From the NCBI RefSeq assembly GCF_035046485.1, contig NC_085138.1:18977440-19041439 (forward strand): a stretch of DNA of 64,000 bases, given 5' to 3'. Each line of letters begins with the position of its first letter. Positions within the stretch are counted from its first letter, which is position 1. The notes below the pieces were generated by a model. It made no database searches. It had not been told where the DNA came from and was given only the letters and a program-made list of their open reading frames with translations. This document shows positions 48,541-62,928 of the stretch, piece by piece. Both the position numbers and the translations under genes were made by a program. Source of the stretch: Aedes albopictus (taxonomy: Eukaryota; Arthropoda; Insecta; Diptera; Culicidae).

Positions 48541-51500
48541 TCCGGGAATTCCTTCCGGGATTCCCCGGGAATTCCTTCCGAGATTCCCCGGGAATTCCTT
48601 CCGAGATTCCCCGGGAATTCCTTCCGAGATTCCCCGGGAATTCCTTCCGAGATTCCCCGGGAATTCCTTCCGAGATTCCCCTGGAATTCCTTCCGAGATT
48701 CCCCGGGAATTCCTTCCGAGATTTCCCGGGAATTCCTTCCGAGATTTCCCGGGAATTCCTTCCGAGATTTCCCGGGAATTCCTTCCGAGATTTCCCGGGA
48801 ATTCCTTCCGAGATTTCCCGGGAATTCCTTCCGAGATTCCCCGGGAATTCCTTCCGAGATTCCCCGGGAATTCCTTCCGAGATTCCCCGGGAATTCCTTC
48901 CGAGATTCCCCGGGAATTCCTTCCGAGATTCCCCGGGAATTCCTTCCGAGATTCCCCGGGAATTCCTTCCGAGATTCCCCGGGAATTTCTTCCGAGATTC
49001 CCCGGGAATTTCTTCCGAGATTCCCCGGGAATTCCTTCCGAGATTCCCCGGGAATTCCTTCCGAGATTCCCCGGGAATTCCTTCCGAGATTCCCCGGGAA
49101 TTCCTTCCGAGATTCCCCGGGAATTCCTTCCGAGATTCCCCGGGAATTCCTTCCGAGATTCCCCGGGAATTTCTTCCGAGATTCCCCGGGAATTCCTTCC
49201 GAGATTCCCCGGGAATTCCTTCCGAGATTCCCCGGGAATTCCTTCCGAGATTCCCCGGGAATTCCTTCCGAGATTCCCCGGGAATTCCTTCCGAGATTCC
49301 CCGGGAATTCCTTCCGAGATTCCCCGGGAATTCCTTCCGAGATTCCCCGGGAATTCCTTCCGAGATTCCCCGGGAATTCCTTCCGAGATTCCCCGGGAAT
49401 TCCTTCCGAGATTCCCCGGGAATTCCTTCCGAGATTCCCCGGGAATTCCTTCCGAGATTCCCCGGGAATTCCTTCCGAGATTCCCCGGGAATTCCTTCCG
49501 AGATTCCCCGGGAATTCCTTCCGAGATTCCCCGGGAATTCCTTCCGAGATTCCCCGGGAATTCCTTCCGAGATTCCCCGGGAATTCCTTCCGAGATTTCC
49601 CGGGAATTCCTTCCGAGATTCCCCGGGAATTCCTTCCGAGATTTCCCGGGAATTCCTTCCGAGATTCCCCGGGAATTCCTTCCGAGATTCCCCGGGAATT
49701 CCTTCCGAGATTCCCCGGGAATTCCTTCCGAGATTTCCCGGGAATTCCTTCCGAGATTCCCCGGGAATTCCTTCCGAGATTCCCCGGGAATTCCTTCCGA
49801 GATTCCCCGGGAATTCCTTCCGAGATTCCCCGGGAATTCCTTCCGAGATTCCCCGGGAATTCCTTCCGAGATTCCCCGGGAATTCCTTCCGAGATTCCCC
49901 GGGAATTCCTTCCGAGATTCCCCGGGAATTCCTTCCGAGATTCCCCGGGAATTCCTTCCGAGATTCCCCGGGAATTCCTTCCGAGATTCCCCGGGAATTC
50001 CTTCCGAGATTCCCCGGGAATTTCTTCCGAGATTCCCCGGGAATTTCTTCCGAGATTCCCCGGGAATTTCTTCCGAGATTCCCCGGGAATTCCTTCCGAG
50101 ATTCCCCGGGAATTCCTTCCGAGATTCCCCGGGAATTCCTTCCGAGATTCCCCGGGAATTCCTTCCGAGATTCCCCGGGAATTCCTTCCGAGATTCCCCG
50201 GGAATTCCTTCCGAGATTCCCCGGGAATTCCTTCCGAGATTCCCCGGGAATTCCTTCCGAGATTCCCCGGGAATTCCTTCCGAGATTCCCCGGGAATTCC
50301 TTCCGAGATTCCCCGGGAATTCCTTCCGAGATTCCCCGGGAATTCCTTCCGAGATTCCCCGGGAATTCCTTCCGAGATTCCCCGGGAATTCCTTCCGAGA
50401 TTCCCCGGGAATTCCTTCCGAGATTCCCCGGGAATTCCTTCCGAGATTCCCCGGGAATTCCTTCCGAGATTCCCCGGGAATTCCTTCCGAGATTCCCCGG
50501 GAATTCCTTCCGAGATTCCCCTGGAATTCCTTCCGAGATTTCCCGGGAATTCCTTCCGAGATTTCCCGGGAATTCCTTCCGAGATTCCCCGGGAATTCCT
50601 TCCGAGATTCCCCGGGAATTCCTTCCGAGATTCCCCGGGAATTCCTTCCGAGATTCCCCGGGAATTCCTTCCGAGATTCCCCGGGAATTCCTTCCGAGAT
50701 TCCCCGGGAATTCCTTCCGAGATTCCCCGGGAATTCCTTCCGAGATTCCCCGGGAATTCCTTCCGAGATTCCCCGGGAATTCCTTCCGAGATTCCCCGGG
50801 AATTCCTTCCGAGATTCCCCGGGAATTCCTTCCGAGATTCCCCGGGAATTCCTTCCGAGATTCCCCGGGAATTCCTTCCGAGATTCCCCGGGAATTCCTT
50901 CCGAGATTCCCCGGGAATTCCTTCCGAGATTCCCCGGGAATTCCTTCCGAGATTCCCCGGGAATTCCTTCCGAGATTCCCCGGGAATTCCTTCCGAGATT
51001 CCCCGGGAATTCCTTCCGAGATTCCCCGGGAATTTCTTCCGAGATTCCCCGGGAATTCCTTCCGAGATTCCCCGGGAATTCCTTCCGAGATTCCCCGGGA
51101 ATTCCTTCCGAGATTTCCCGGGAATTCCTTCCGAGATTTCCCGGGAATTCCTTCCGAGATTCCCCGGGAATTCCTTCCGAGATTCCCCGGGAATTCCTTC
51201 CGAGATTCCCCGGGAATTCCTTCCGAGATTCCCCGGGAATTCCTTCCGAGATTCCCCGGGAATTCCTTCCGAGATTCCCCGGGAATTCCTTCCGAGATTC
51301 CCCGGGAATTCCTTCCGAGATTCCCCGGGAATTCCTTCCGAGATTCCCCGGGAATTCCTTCCGAGATTCCCCGGGAATTCCTTCCGAGATTCCCCGGGAA
51401 TTCCTTCCGAGATTCCCCGGGAATTCCTTCCGAGATTCCCCGGGAATTCCTTCCGAGATTCCCCGGGAATTCCTTCCGAGATTCCCCGGGAATTCCTTCC

Positions 51501-51890
51501 GAGATTCCCCGGGAATTCCTTCCGAGATTCCCCGGGAATTCCTTCCGAGATTCCCCGGGAATTCCTTCCGAGATTCCCCGGGAATTCCTTCCGAGATTCC
51601 CCGGGAATTTCTTCCGAGATTCCCCGGGAATTCCTTCCGAGATTCCCCGGGAATTCCTTCCGAGATTCCCCGGGAATTCCTTCCGAGATTCCCCGGGAAT
51701 TCCTTCCGAGATTCCCCGGGAATTCCTTCCGAGATTCCCCGGGAATTCCTTCCGAGATTCCCCGGGCATTCCTTCCGAGATTCCCCGGGAATTCCTTCCG
51801 AGATTCCCCGGGAATTCCTTCCGAGATTCCCCGGGAATTCCTTCCGAGATTCCCCGGGAATTCCTTCCGAGATTCCCCGGGAATTCCTTC
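48541..51890. repeat. Homogeneous 23-bp satellite array (about 146 copies)
   Basis: The unit GGAATTCCTTCCGAGATTCC plus CCG repeats without indels at period 23 across about 3,350 bp. Variation is almost confined to C/T at the CCCCGGG/TCCCGGG and AATTCC/AATTTC sites, plus rare CTGGAATTCC and GGGCATTCC. Because 23 is not a multiple of three and the unit carries no stop, several frames on both strands stay open for more than 1,100 codons; these are not genes. Each unit holds GAATTC and most hold CCCGGG. Confidence 0.95.
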
Positions 51891-52150
51891 TGTGATTTCG
51901 GGGGAAATTCTTCCGGGATTGCCATGGGAATACTTTCTGGAACTTCCATGGCAGTTTCTTCAGAGATATCCTCAGAAATGCATTCAGGGATTTCTCCAAA
52001 AGTTCTTTCAGGGCTTCATCAATGAGTTCATTCAAGGATTTATCTAGGCGTTCCTTTAAGGACTTCTATCATGAATTCTTCCAGGCGTTTCTTCAGGGAT
52101 TCCTTCAAAGAACTTCTTCAGGGATTACTCTTGAAATTTCTCCAAAGATT
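51891..52150. repeat. Degenerate right flank of the 23-bp array
   Basis: GATTTCGGGGGAAATTCTTC, CAGGGATTTCTCCAAAAGTT and similar words decay gradually from the array unit, as on the left flank. Confidence 0.7.
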
Positions 52151-52507
52151 TAAAAATTTGAACGAAAGACTTGAGGAATTAATTATCCACAATCTAGAAC
52201 TTTCGTACAATCGAATATGATAATATGAGGAACAATAAATGATGTTGTCATTTATTTGCTTCACTGTACTTTGTTTACGATATGAAGTACTACTACCATA
52301 GACTACCAACCAGCGGTGGGGAGATGAGGTAGTATTTTACCAACGATGATGTGAACGCACGGTGCGAAAACGGGTGGGTATCAAAAATAGAATTGATTTG
52401 CACACCTCTACTACTCACCGACTCACTACGCACTGGTGGGAATAGTCTAACTATTGGAGGAAATTCATCAAAAATTTTTGCCCGCTGTCTTTTTCATGAG
52501 CACACTG
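52151..52507. other. Spacer between the satellite and the tetranucleotide run
   Basis: No gene or repeat is recognised. Confidence 0.4.
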
Positions 52508-54489
<1,982 letters not shown>

Positions 54490-54866
54490 GGTCTCTGTGA
54501 CCAATCCTAGTTTGAGTACCTATACTATAAAAATGATTGAAATACGTTAAGTACTCGCTGAACAGCGAGATTTTTTGTTCGTTTGCGCTGACTCTGGTCG
54601 ACACGGTTTAACGACGCTTTTACGGTTTTGGTTAGCGGTCCCCACCACTGAAACTTTATCATGGGCCCGTCTAGAGTCCATTTATCCATAAACCCATCAA
54701 GGATTTCTCCTTCTAATTCCTCGTGAACATAAAATATCTGTGGTAAAGTTGTAATAAAACTTTTAAATTCATCACTTTTCTACATTGTTACATAATTGAT
54801 TGTATACCCGGAATCAGCAATCACACGGAAAATAAAATGTAACGATGTAACCATCTTAATTCCTGT
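54490..54866. other. Spacer and 3' flank of the RING gene
   Basis: Probable 3' UTR of the RING-finger gene on minus. No gene is seen, and no clear minus-strand AATAAA is visible. Confidence 0.4.
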
Positions 54867-55725
54867 CTATGTAGGTTTCCTGCAAACCGGACAAGTGGCA
54901 CTCTGCCGCATCCATAGTTCGATGCAAGCCGCGTGGAATCTGTGCTGGCAGGGTAGCACCCGGGCTGATACTATCATATCCAAACAAATCGAACAGGTAC
55001 TGGCAATTGTGCGGCTAAAATTTCGGGAAAGAAAAAAAAACGTGTTTTCTTATTCGGTTCCGTGATCGAGCTCTCAGGTTCAAACTTACGGGGCATTCGA
55101 TGAAGCCACCTGATGCGTCTGCGGCGTCGATCGGGCTGCTGCGATCTCCGGTTCTATTTCATATTCTTCGCCGCCGGCGTGGTAGGTCGGAGGCAGCGTG
55201 GACGCCAGAAATATGAGCAGCTCGCGTTCGTCGTTGCAGTGCGTATCGTAGATCAGTATCTGTTCGTGGTATTGCTCCATGGTAACGCTGTGATCGTCCA
55301 CTATGTGCTTGGACAGGTGGATGTTTTTGATCAACGAATTGTTCGATCCGAAGCACACGCAGATCGGGCAGCGCACGTCGAAGGGAACGTCCAAGTGCTC
55401 GAGCGTGATGTGATCGTAAAGCGTCCCGACGCTCAGCTTCTGCTTATCGCAGTACGGACAGTTGAACACGCTGATCTCCGAGTATTCCGCATAGTCGCTT
55501 TTGGATCCGTACTGGTTGAGCAGATATTCATCGGTAACAAGGGGTTGCCTCGGGTGATCTTTGTGGCAGTTTGCATAACAATCGCAGAATATGTTGGTGT
55601 CCGAGCAGTGCAGACATCGAAAACGATGACGACACTGATCAACTACGATCAAATTGCTTTATCAAAATGGATACAAAACTCTCTTATTCACTCTTACCTG
55701 GACGGAGCGCAGCACTAGTTTGCAT
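54867..55725 (-). CDS. RING-H2 and C2H2-type zinc-finger protein, probable E3 ubiquitin ligase (3 exons)
   Basis: Exons on minus: 55725-55698, 55642-55090, 55014-54867; GT/AG at each junction, phases 1 and 2 agree, 729 nt, 242 residues. Residues 13-39 (CRHRFRCLHCSDTNIFCDCY, then CHKDH) look like part of a ZZ-like zinc module. Residues 71-92 (CPYC...HITLEH) and 101-127 (CPIC...HLSKHIVDDH) are paired C2H2-type fingers of the Di19/KCMF1 kind. Residues 201-238 form a C-terminal RING-H2 finger: C201, C204, C216, H218, H221, C224, C235, C238 (CSICLDM...CQHRFHAAC...CPVC). Such RINGs recruit a ubiquitin-conjugating E2. The RING is encoded mainly by the last exon. The first ATG gives a very short N-terminus; a missed upstream exon is possible. 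I cannot name the family. Confidence 0.85.
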
Positions 55726-56279
55726 GTTATTTCAGGAATGATTTTGCAAATAAATTGAGCAGATCGATTGCAAGAATATGTTAAATCGCTTTCTTATCAG
55801 CTCGGGAGCAAACGACAAGCTGCGGCTGCCGGTTGTATACTAAACAGTAAGCAAAAACTAGCAATATAGTGAATGCAACGCGATACATGTGGCACAGTAT
55901 ACTAGGTACCAATACAATACAATTTGGGTTAGTGTGATCGTACTGAGTCATCATCTCTAGGAGATCTCTTGGATTCGTTTCTATTCAAAACTAAATTTTA
56001 GAGGAGAGTAAATGAAAACGAATACCCTGCACTGAGGGAAAAACAAAACTTAGGAAGAGTATAAGATCCCCTTAAGATTTGGTGACACTACGATTATTGT
56101 TGAAAGCCATAAATTTCACTTATGATTAAGAGGGAGAAAATTTTATGTACAGTCACTTACCAAAATCACAAGTTTTGCTTAGAAATATCATTGAATCAAA
56201 ACTATAACAATCGTATGTTTGCTCTTGTTGAAATCAACTACTGAAACTTTCATTTTCATTTATTTAGTTAACATCAAAT
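55726..56279. other. 5' flank of the RING gene
   Basis: Should contain the minus-strand promoter of the RING gene. No core promoter motif, gene or repeat is clear. Confidence 0.4.
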
Positions 56280-57918
56280 TCATGATAATACTGAATCAAC
56301 AATTTGCCGCCATAATACTCGATTTGCAGCTGCAGCTCTCCAACGTCGGTCACGCCCAACACTCGCCAGATCACGCTCCACCTGGTCCGCCCATCGTGCT
56401 CTCTGCGCTCCACGCCTTCTTGTACCAACCGGATGGTTAGCAAACACCAACTTTGCAGGGTTGTTGTCCGGCATTCTTGCAACATGCCCTGCCCACCGTA
56501 TCCTTCCGGCTTTGGCTACCTTCTGGATGCTGGGTTCGCCATAAAGTGCAGCGAGCTCGTGGTTCATCCTTCTCCGCCACACACCGTTCTCCTGCACGCC
56601 GCCGAAGATCGTCCTTAGCACCCGTCGCTCGAAAACTCCGAGTGCTTGCATGTCCTCCTCGAGCATCGTCCACGTCTCGTGCCCGTAGAGAACCACCGGT
56701 CTTATTAACGTCTTGTACATGGTACATTTGGTGCGGGGGTGAATCTTTTTTGACCGCAGTTTCTTCTGGAGCCCATAATAGGCACGACTTCCACTGATGA
56801 TGCGCCTTCGTATTTCACGGCTCACGTTATTGTCAGCCGTTAGCAGGGAACCGAGGTAGACGAATTCTTCTACCACCTCGAAAGTATCCCCGTCTATCGT
56901 AACATTGCTGCCAAGGCTTGTCCTGTCTCGCTCAGTCCCACCTACCAGCATGTACTTTGTCTTAGCCGCATTCACCACCAGTCCGACCTTTGCTGCTTCA
57001 CGTTTCAGGCGGGTGTACTGTTCTGCCACCGTTCCAAATGTCCTAGCAATAATATCCATGTCATCCGCAAAACATACAAATTGGCTGGATTTCGTGAAGA
57101 TCGTACCCCGGCTGTTGAGCCCGGCTCGTCGCATAACACCTTCCAGGGCGATGTTGAATAGTAGGCAGGAAAGTCCATCACCTTGTCGTAGTCCCCGTCG
57201 AGATTCAAATGAACTGGATAGTTCACCCGAAATCCTTACGCTGTTCTGCACACCGTCCATCGTTGCTCTTATCAGTCTAGTCAGCTTCCCGGGAAAGCTG
57301 TTCTCGTCCATAATTTTCCATAGCTCTGTGCGGTTGATACTGTCGTATGCCGCTTTGAAGTCGATGAACAGGTGATGCGTTGGGACCTGGTATTCACGGC
57401 ATTTCTGGAGGATTTGCCGTACGGTGAAGATCTGGTCCGTTGTCGACCGGCCGTCGATGAAACCGGCTTGGTAACTTCCCACAAACTCATTTACTTTAGG
57501 TGAAAGACGACGGAAGATGATCTGGGATAGCACTTTGTAGGCGGCATTCAAAATGGTGATCGCTCGAAAGTTCTCACACATTAACTTGTCGCCTTTCTTG
57601 TGGATGGGACAGATTATCCCTTCCTTCCACTCCTCCGGTAGCTGTTCGGTTTCCCAGATCTTGACTACTAACTGGTGCAGACAGGTGGCCAACTTTTCCG
57701 GGCCCATCTTGATGAGTTCCGCTGCGATACCGTCCTTACCAGCCGCTTTGTTGTTTTTTGAGCTGGTGGATGGCATCCTTAACTTCCCTCAGCGTGGGAG
57801 TTGGTTCGTTCCCGTCCTCTGCTGCACCAACATAGTCATTTCCTCCGCTGCCTTGGTCCTCCGTGCCTACATTCTCTTCGCCATTCAGGTGCTCGTCGAA
57901 GTGCTGCTTCCACCTTTC
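56280..57918 (-). pseudogene. RTE-type non-LTR retrotransposon, 5'-truncated, one frameshift
   Basis: On minus, the frame starts WKQHFDEHLNGEENVGTEDQ near 57,918 and shifts by one base in an oligo-A at about 57,753 (HQLK then NNKAAGKDGIAA). It then stays open 490 residues to the stop at 56,280. Motif A FIDFKAAYDSI, motif B GLRQGDGLSCLLFNIALE and motif C FADDMDI are present. The C-terminal part has RIRWAGHVARMPDNNPAKLV and ARWADQVERDL, which I associate with RTE-type elements such as mosquito JAM1. The endonuclease domain is missing (5' truncation). It is much younger than the relic at 24.6-26.4 kb. Confidence 0.88.
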
Positions 57919-58350
57919 TACTTACTACTTACACCTTACTACTGAAACTTATAGAAATCAATATTAGTAATTATGAATATCATGTCGTAAACAAAATGAT
58001 ATTCGTATTCATATATTGTGGATTTTTTTGATGAAATAATTCTGCTCCAGCTTCAACTCATGTCATGTGTCTTGAAATACCTTACCACGTAAGTAAAATA
58101 TTCGATTTCTCTTCATCTACCACATGGAACAAAGTGACAAGGAGCGAATTTGACTGTACATTCATTTAATAATGCAAGTTTGCATGCAGTGGCGTAGCTA
58201 GGAATTTGGGGGCCCGGTGCGGAGCCAAATTTGTGGGCCCCATGGAAATTACAGATGTAGATATTTCACAATGGAAAATCTATCATTCTAACTTTCAAAT
58301 GATTCAAGGATACATCCCGAAGTTCCATCAATGAGCGTAAGAAAGATTTA
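57919..58350. other. Unassigned DNA with a possible TE edge
   Basis: CAGTGGCGTAGCTAGGAATT followed by GGGGGCCCGGTGCGG near 58,188 resembles a transposon terminus seen in many insects. No partner end was found. Confidence 0.35.
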
Positions 58351-61300
58351 TGTCGAAATTATTTTTCAACAATTTGGAATTGCACCAAGTAATCCTTAAG
58401 GAATTCCTTCCAAGTTTGCTTTACCCTTTTCTTTAAAAAAATCTTTCTAGAAAAATAATTTGTCTTCAAGAATCTTTTAAGTGCTTAATGCAAGGGTGTC
58501 ATTCAGTGTTTTTCTAAACACTCCTTCAGAAATTCTTACAGTGTTGTTTCCGAGGATGTTTTCAAAAGTACTTCAGAGTACTTAAAAATATTCTTGCAAA
58601 GGCTTCAACGAGTTTTTCTCGAAACATATGTTCAGGAAGTTCGCCAGGAATTTCATCAATAATATCTCTGAGGATTCATCTAGAAAATCAACCAAAGCAT
58701 TCTTAAGAAATTTGGAGTGTATTGACAATGTCTCCCTGTGCACAAATTTTCATGTGAATCGGTTAAAAATTAACGAAGTTATGGTCAAAAATCGACCCGT
58801 GCAAAAAAAGAATCGGGTGTACCACAAACAATTTAAAACGATTCTTTCAAAAAATTACATCGATATTCCACCAGAGGAAGAGAAGCCCTTCTAGAATTTC
58901 TTCAAACATCAAATGTTTAGAATTTCTTCATATATTCTTCGTGGATTTCTCAATTATTCTTTCACACAAATCTTTTAGAGATTTCTCCAAGAATTTATCT
59001 TGGCATTTCCTCAAGTATTCATCACTCATCTTGCCGTTCTTTTGAAGATTTCTTTAGATTGTTTCCAAGGATTCCTTAAGAAATTTCTCCAAGGATTACT
59101 TCAAAAATTACTGCAACGCTTTAAAAAAAATATGTAAGGATTCTTCGAGGAGCCTCTATAAGGTTTTACTAAAAGATTCATCTTGAACTCCTGCAGAAAA
59201 TTTCCAATGCTTCAATTGGATTATAATTTTAAAAAATCGCCAAGGATTTATACAGAAGTTTCTCTAAGAAAATTCTCAGGGGAACTTCTGTAGGATTTCT
59301 TTCAAAAAAATCCATCTGGGATTCCTCCATCGAATGAAGGTCCATCAACTCTAGGAGTTTTCCCTTTATATTCTTTCGAGAAACCTTTTTAAAAATCATT
59401 CAAAGTTTCCATCAAACATCTCAGTCAAAAATTTCACCAGGATTTATAATTGATTCCACTAGAAATTCCTGGAATTCCTTAGGAATCACTGCAAGAATTT
59501 TTACGGAAATTTTTATGAGGATTTTTTAAATATTTCTTTAAAAAAATCTCTCAAAAATTTTCAAATATTCTTTCATAATTTCTTCAAGGATCTTGTAAAA
59601 ACTCCTGCAACGGTTTCATCAATCGGGTAATGCTTTCCGTGTTCAATTTATTTAATAATTTTGCTAATGATTCAACCGAGGATTACTTTTGGGATTTTTT
59701 CAGAGATCACTTTAGAAATTCTTCCAAGGTTTTATTTAAAATTGTAAAGGAATTCCTTCAAAGAGGCCTTTAAAAATTCATCCCCAACTTTCCTCAGGAT
59801 TTCTTTATTAGTTCATCCAATAAATTCTCTTGCGATTCCTCCAAAGATTCGTTCAGAATTTGTTCAAGTATTCTCTTACCTGAATTGATTTCCTTTATTC
59901 ATTCTTTAACTGATTTTCGTAGGTATTTTACAGATATTTTTTTACAAGTAATCTTTCGGCTTTTCTTTCATGTAAGAATTTCTTCATGAGTAATTAATTA
60001 TTAATCATAATTACTCCCGCAAATTTTTTTCTAACATTTTTACACAAATTTCTCCAAATTTGAGCGTTTTTGCTAGATATGCTTAAGAAATTTCTCCAAT
60101 CAGCCATTCAAGGATTCAGAAACTCACCCTTTAGAAATTCAAATAAAAAAATATATAAGAATTCTTTCTAGCAATCTCACAGACATTCCTTCAAGAAATT
60201 CTATTGAAATTGCTTAAACCATTTTTAGGAACTGCTTTGTAATTTTTCAAGAAATTGTTGGTGAACTTCTCTGGTAATCACATTATTTTTTGCAAATTCC
60301 TAAGGTAATTCTTTTAAAATTTTCTTCGGCCGTTCCGTTGTAAACTCTTGGGTTTTTTTTAAACTCGCAAGAGTGTATCTCATAGAACTTCATAAATAAT
60401 ATCAGACGGAATTCCGTAATGAATTTTCAAAAGAAATTTCCAGAGGAATTCCCAAAAGAATTTTCAAAGGAATTATCGAAGAAGTTTAAAAAAAAAATGC
60501 CACTTTAGTTTACAAACGAGTTGACAAACGAATTTTCAAAGCACCTGTCATATGAATTTCTAAAGCTACTATTGAAAGAATTACAAAAGTAATTGTCAGT
60601 TATATTAGTAAAGCGACTGCCAGTGAAACTTTCAATGAAATTGCTGAAAACCCGTAGGAGTTGCCTGATAAATTTCCAAAGCAATTGCCTAAAGAATTTC
60701 AAAAATGCATAATAACCTTAATTAATTTTGAGTATTATTGCCGAGAAATTTAAAAAAGAGTTATCGAATCAAATTCCGAAATAATTTTCAAAATTATCCA
60801 AGAAAGCCTCAAAAATAATCTTAAAGAAATTTTCGGATCAAATCCAATAAAAATTGCTAAAGAGATTTTCAAAGAATTTGCCAAAAAAAATCTGCAAAAG
60901 GTAATTCGAAAGATTTTATCAGGTGACTCACAGGAAATTCGCTGAATGAAATTCCAAAGCAAATGCCAAATGAATTTATTATTCAACTCCCTTAGGAGTT
61001 GGCAAAGAAATTTTCAGAAGAGTGTTGAACTTATTTCCAAAGTAACTACCAGAGGATTTTTCAAACGAATTGTCAAAAAAAAAGGAAATTCAGCAAAAAG
61101 CGGCAGACAAATTTTTTTAATAAAATTTCCGTAGAAAAAGAAATTTGATGTTCACAAAGCCATTGCCGAGAATTAAAGAAGTTTCCAAAGGAATTGCCTA
61201 ATAATTCTTCACTGGAGTTGCCTCAGAAATTTTTAATGAGACTTCTAAAGGAAAACTGAAAAAACTTGAATTTTTTTACCAAATAGCGAATTCAATATTT

Positions 61301-62279
61301 GACACAATAGCTGAGAGTTTAAAAAAAAAAATTGCCAAATTTGTTTTCTAAAAATAATGCAGAAATAATTCAGTATAGAATGAAGGAAATTTTCAGAGTA
61401 ATAGCTGAAGGGATTTCCGAATATTTTTAAAGATATTCCTTAACAGTTTATTTCACGGATTTCCAATGTAATTACTGTAAAAGATTCAAAAGAAATTTCA
61501 TATGAAATACTTCAGAAATTCTTAATAAAAAATATAAAAATTCCCTCTAGAATTCTCACAGAAATTTTACTGGAATTCATTCAATTAATCCTTTAGGAAT
61601 TCAAAGTTTTCATCTGGCACTTTTCTCTAGATACTTTCAAATATTTTTTAACGTTAACACCCGTTTCGTCCGGATTCCCTTCATGAAACTTCTAAAAATG
61701 TTTCGTACGATTTCATTAAGCATTTGCAAACTCCAAGAACTCTTTCTTGGGTATCTTTTACGATTTATCCAGGAATCACTTCAAGGACTTCTTTACAAAT
61801 TCCTGCAAGATTTCCATCGGAAGTTGCTACTGTGATTGCTTCGGGAACTTTTTCAAGCGTTTCTAAATGGCTATCTTTTGTAATATGTATTTCCAAGGAT
61901 TCCATAAAAAGTTTCTGAAGGATTTCCACACACAACTCCTTTGGGACTACCCCACATAATTACTTTTGCATTTTTCCACAAGCATCCTTTAGGAATTGCT
62001 TCAAGATTATTTTTAGAATTTCCTTCAAGAATTCGTTTTGCAATGCCTCAAAATGTTTTTCATGAAGTCCTTTCAAAGATTTCATACGAATTTGTTTAAG
62101 CATTTCTTCAATTATACCTGCAGGGATATCTTCAGAAATTCCTCCAATATTTTCTGAAGCAAATCATCTTAAGATTCCTTAGGCGATTTTTTCAAGTTTT
62201 CTCTCACTATTCGTCCAAGAATCCTTTAAGAAAGTCTAGTGAAGATTTAATATTTTTCTCCAAGGTTTTTTTTTTCAAG
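58351..62279. repeat. Degenerate TTCCTTCAAGGATTTCTTC-type tandem repeats
   Basis: Imperfect words such as TTCTTCAAGGATT, AAGAAATTTCTCC and GGAATTCCTTC recur for almost 4 kb, AT-richer than the other blocks. Between about 60,400 and 61,250 the strand sense flips to AAAGGAATTGCC-type words. ORFs here are repeat by-products, including 60,505-60,702 and 60,750-60,986. Confidence 0.6.
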
Positions 62280-62559
62280 CTACGTTACAAAGATTCTGGA
62301 CTTCTCCAAGTTTTCCAGAAATTTCCTCAGAGGTCCTACGCAAATTCCCCCTAGGCCTCCTGCGGAAATTTCTCCAAGGAAATAGGGGAAAATGCGTATT
62401 TTAGGCAGTTTTGTTCTGTTCGTCATGGGGTTTTTTTGAAAGCTGTTGAACTCAGAGTTAGCCTCAAATCCTTCACAATCTAGCTGAATTATATGACCAA
62501 CTTTCAGGAAATTTGGCCGACAAAAACCCCTCATGAGGAAGAAAATAAACTTGCCAATA

Positions 62560-62928
62560 ATATTCATGGTCACTAGCGAGGTTCAAAAGACCCTTTTTGC
62601 TCCAAACCGCTTTTTCGATTCATAATCAGATTCTATGCCTTCTTCCAAAATTTGAGCTGTATTGGTTGAACATTGAGATTGCACAAGCCCAAAAAAATAA
62701 ATGTGTATGGACCATGGTCTTTGACCGAACCTCCCCAAAATGACCACGTGGTTTAAGAATGGCCCCTTTCCCATAGTAAATCCCATACAAACTTTGAAGG
62801 GCTTGTGCAGTCTCAATTTTCAACCAAAACGGCTAAATTTATGGGAGAAGGCATAGAATCTGATTATGAATCGGTTAAGCGTTGTGGAGTAAAAACGATT
62901 TTTTGAACCACGCAAATGGTCACCCTAT
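62560..62928. mobile_element. Foldback MITE with GTTCAAAA arms
   Basis: GGTTCAAAAGACC... GATTCATAATCAGATTCTAT GCCTTCT and GATTGCACAAGCCC on the left are complemented by GGGCTTGTGCAGTCTC... AGAAGGCATAGAATCTGATT ATGAATCGG and TTTTTTGAACC on the right. The outer ATGGTCACTAGCG and ATGGTCACCCTAT are also related. ORFs here are by-products. Confidence 0.78.

Noticed and set aside
48384..52047. Five overlapping ORFs of about 1,130-1,210 codons on both strands with 23-residue repeats
   Set aside because: They follow from a stop-free 23-bp unit read in every frame. No start context, splice structure or non-repeat domain supports a protein.
56437..57375. Plus-strand ORFs over the RTE element
   Set aside because: They are shadows of the reverse transcriptase on the other strand.
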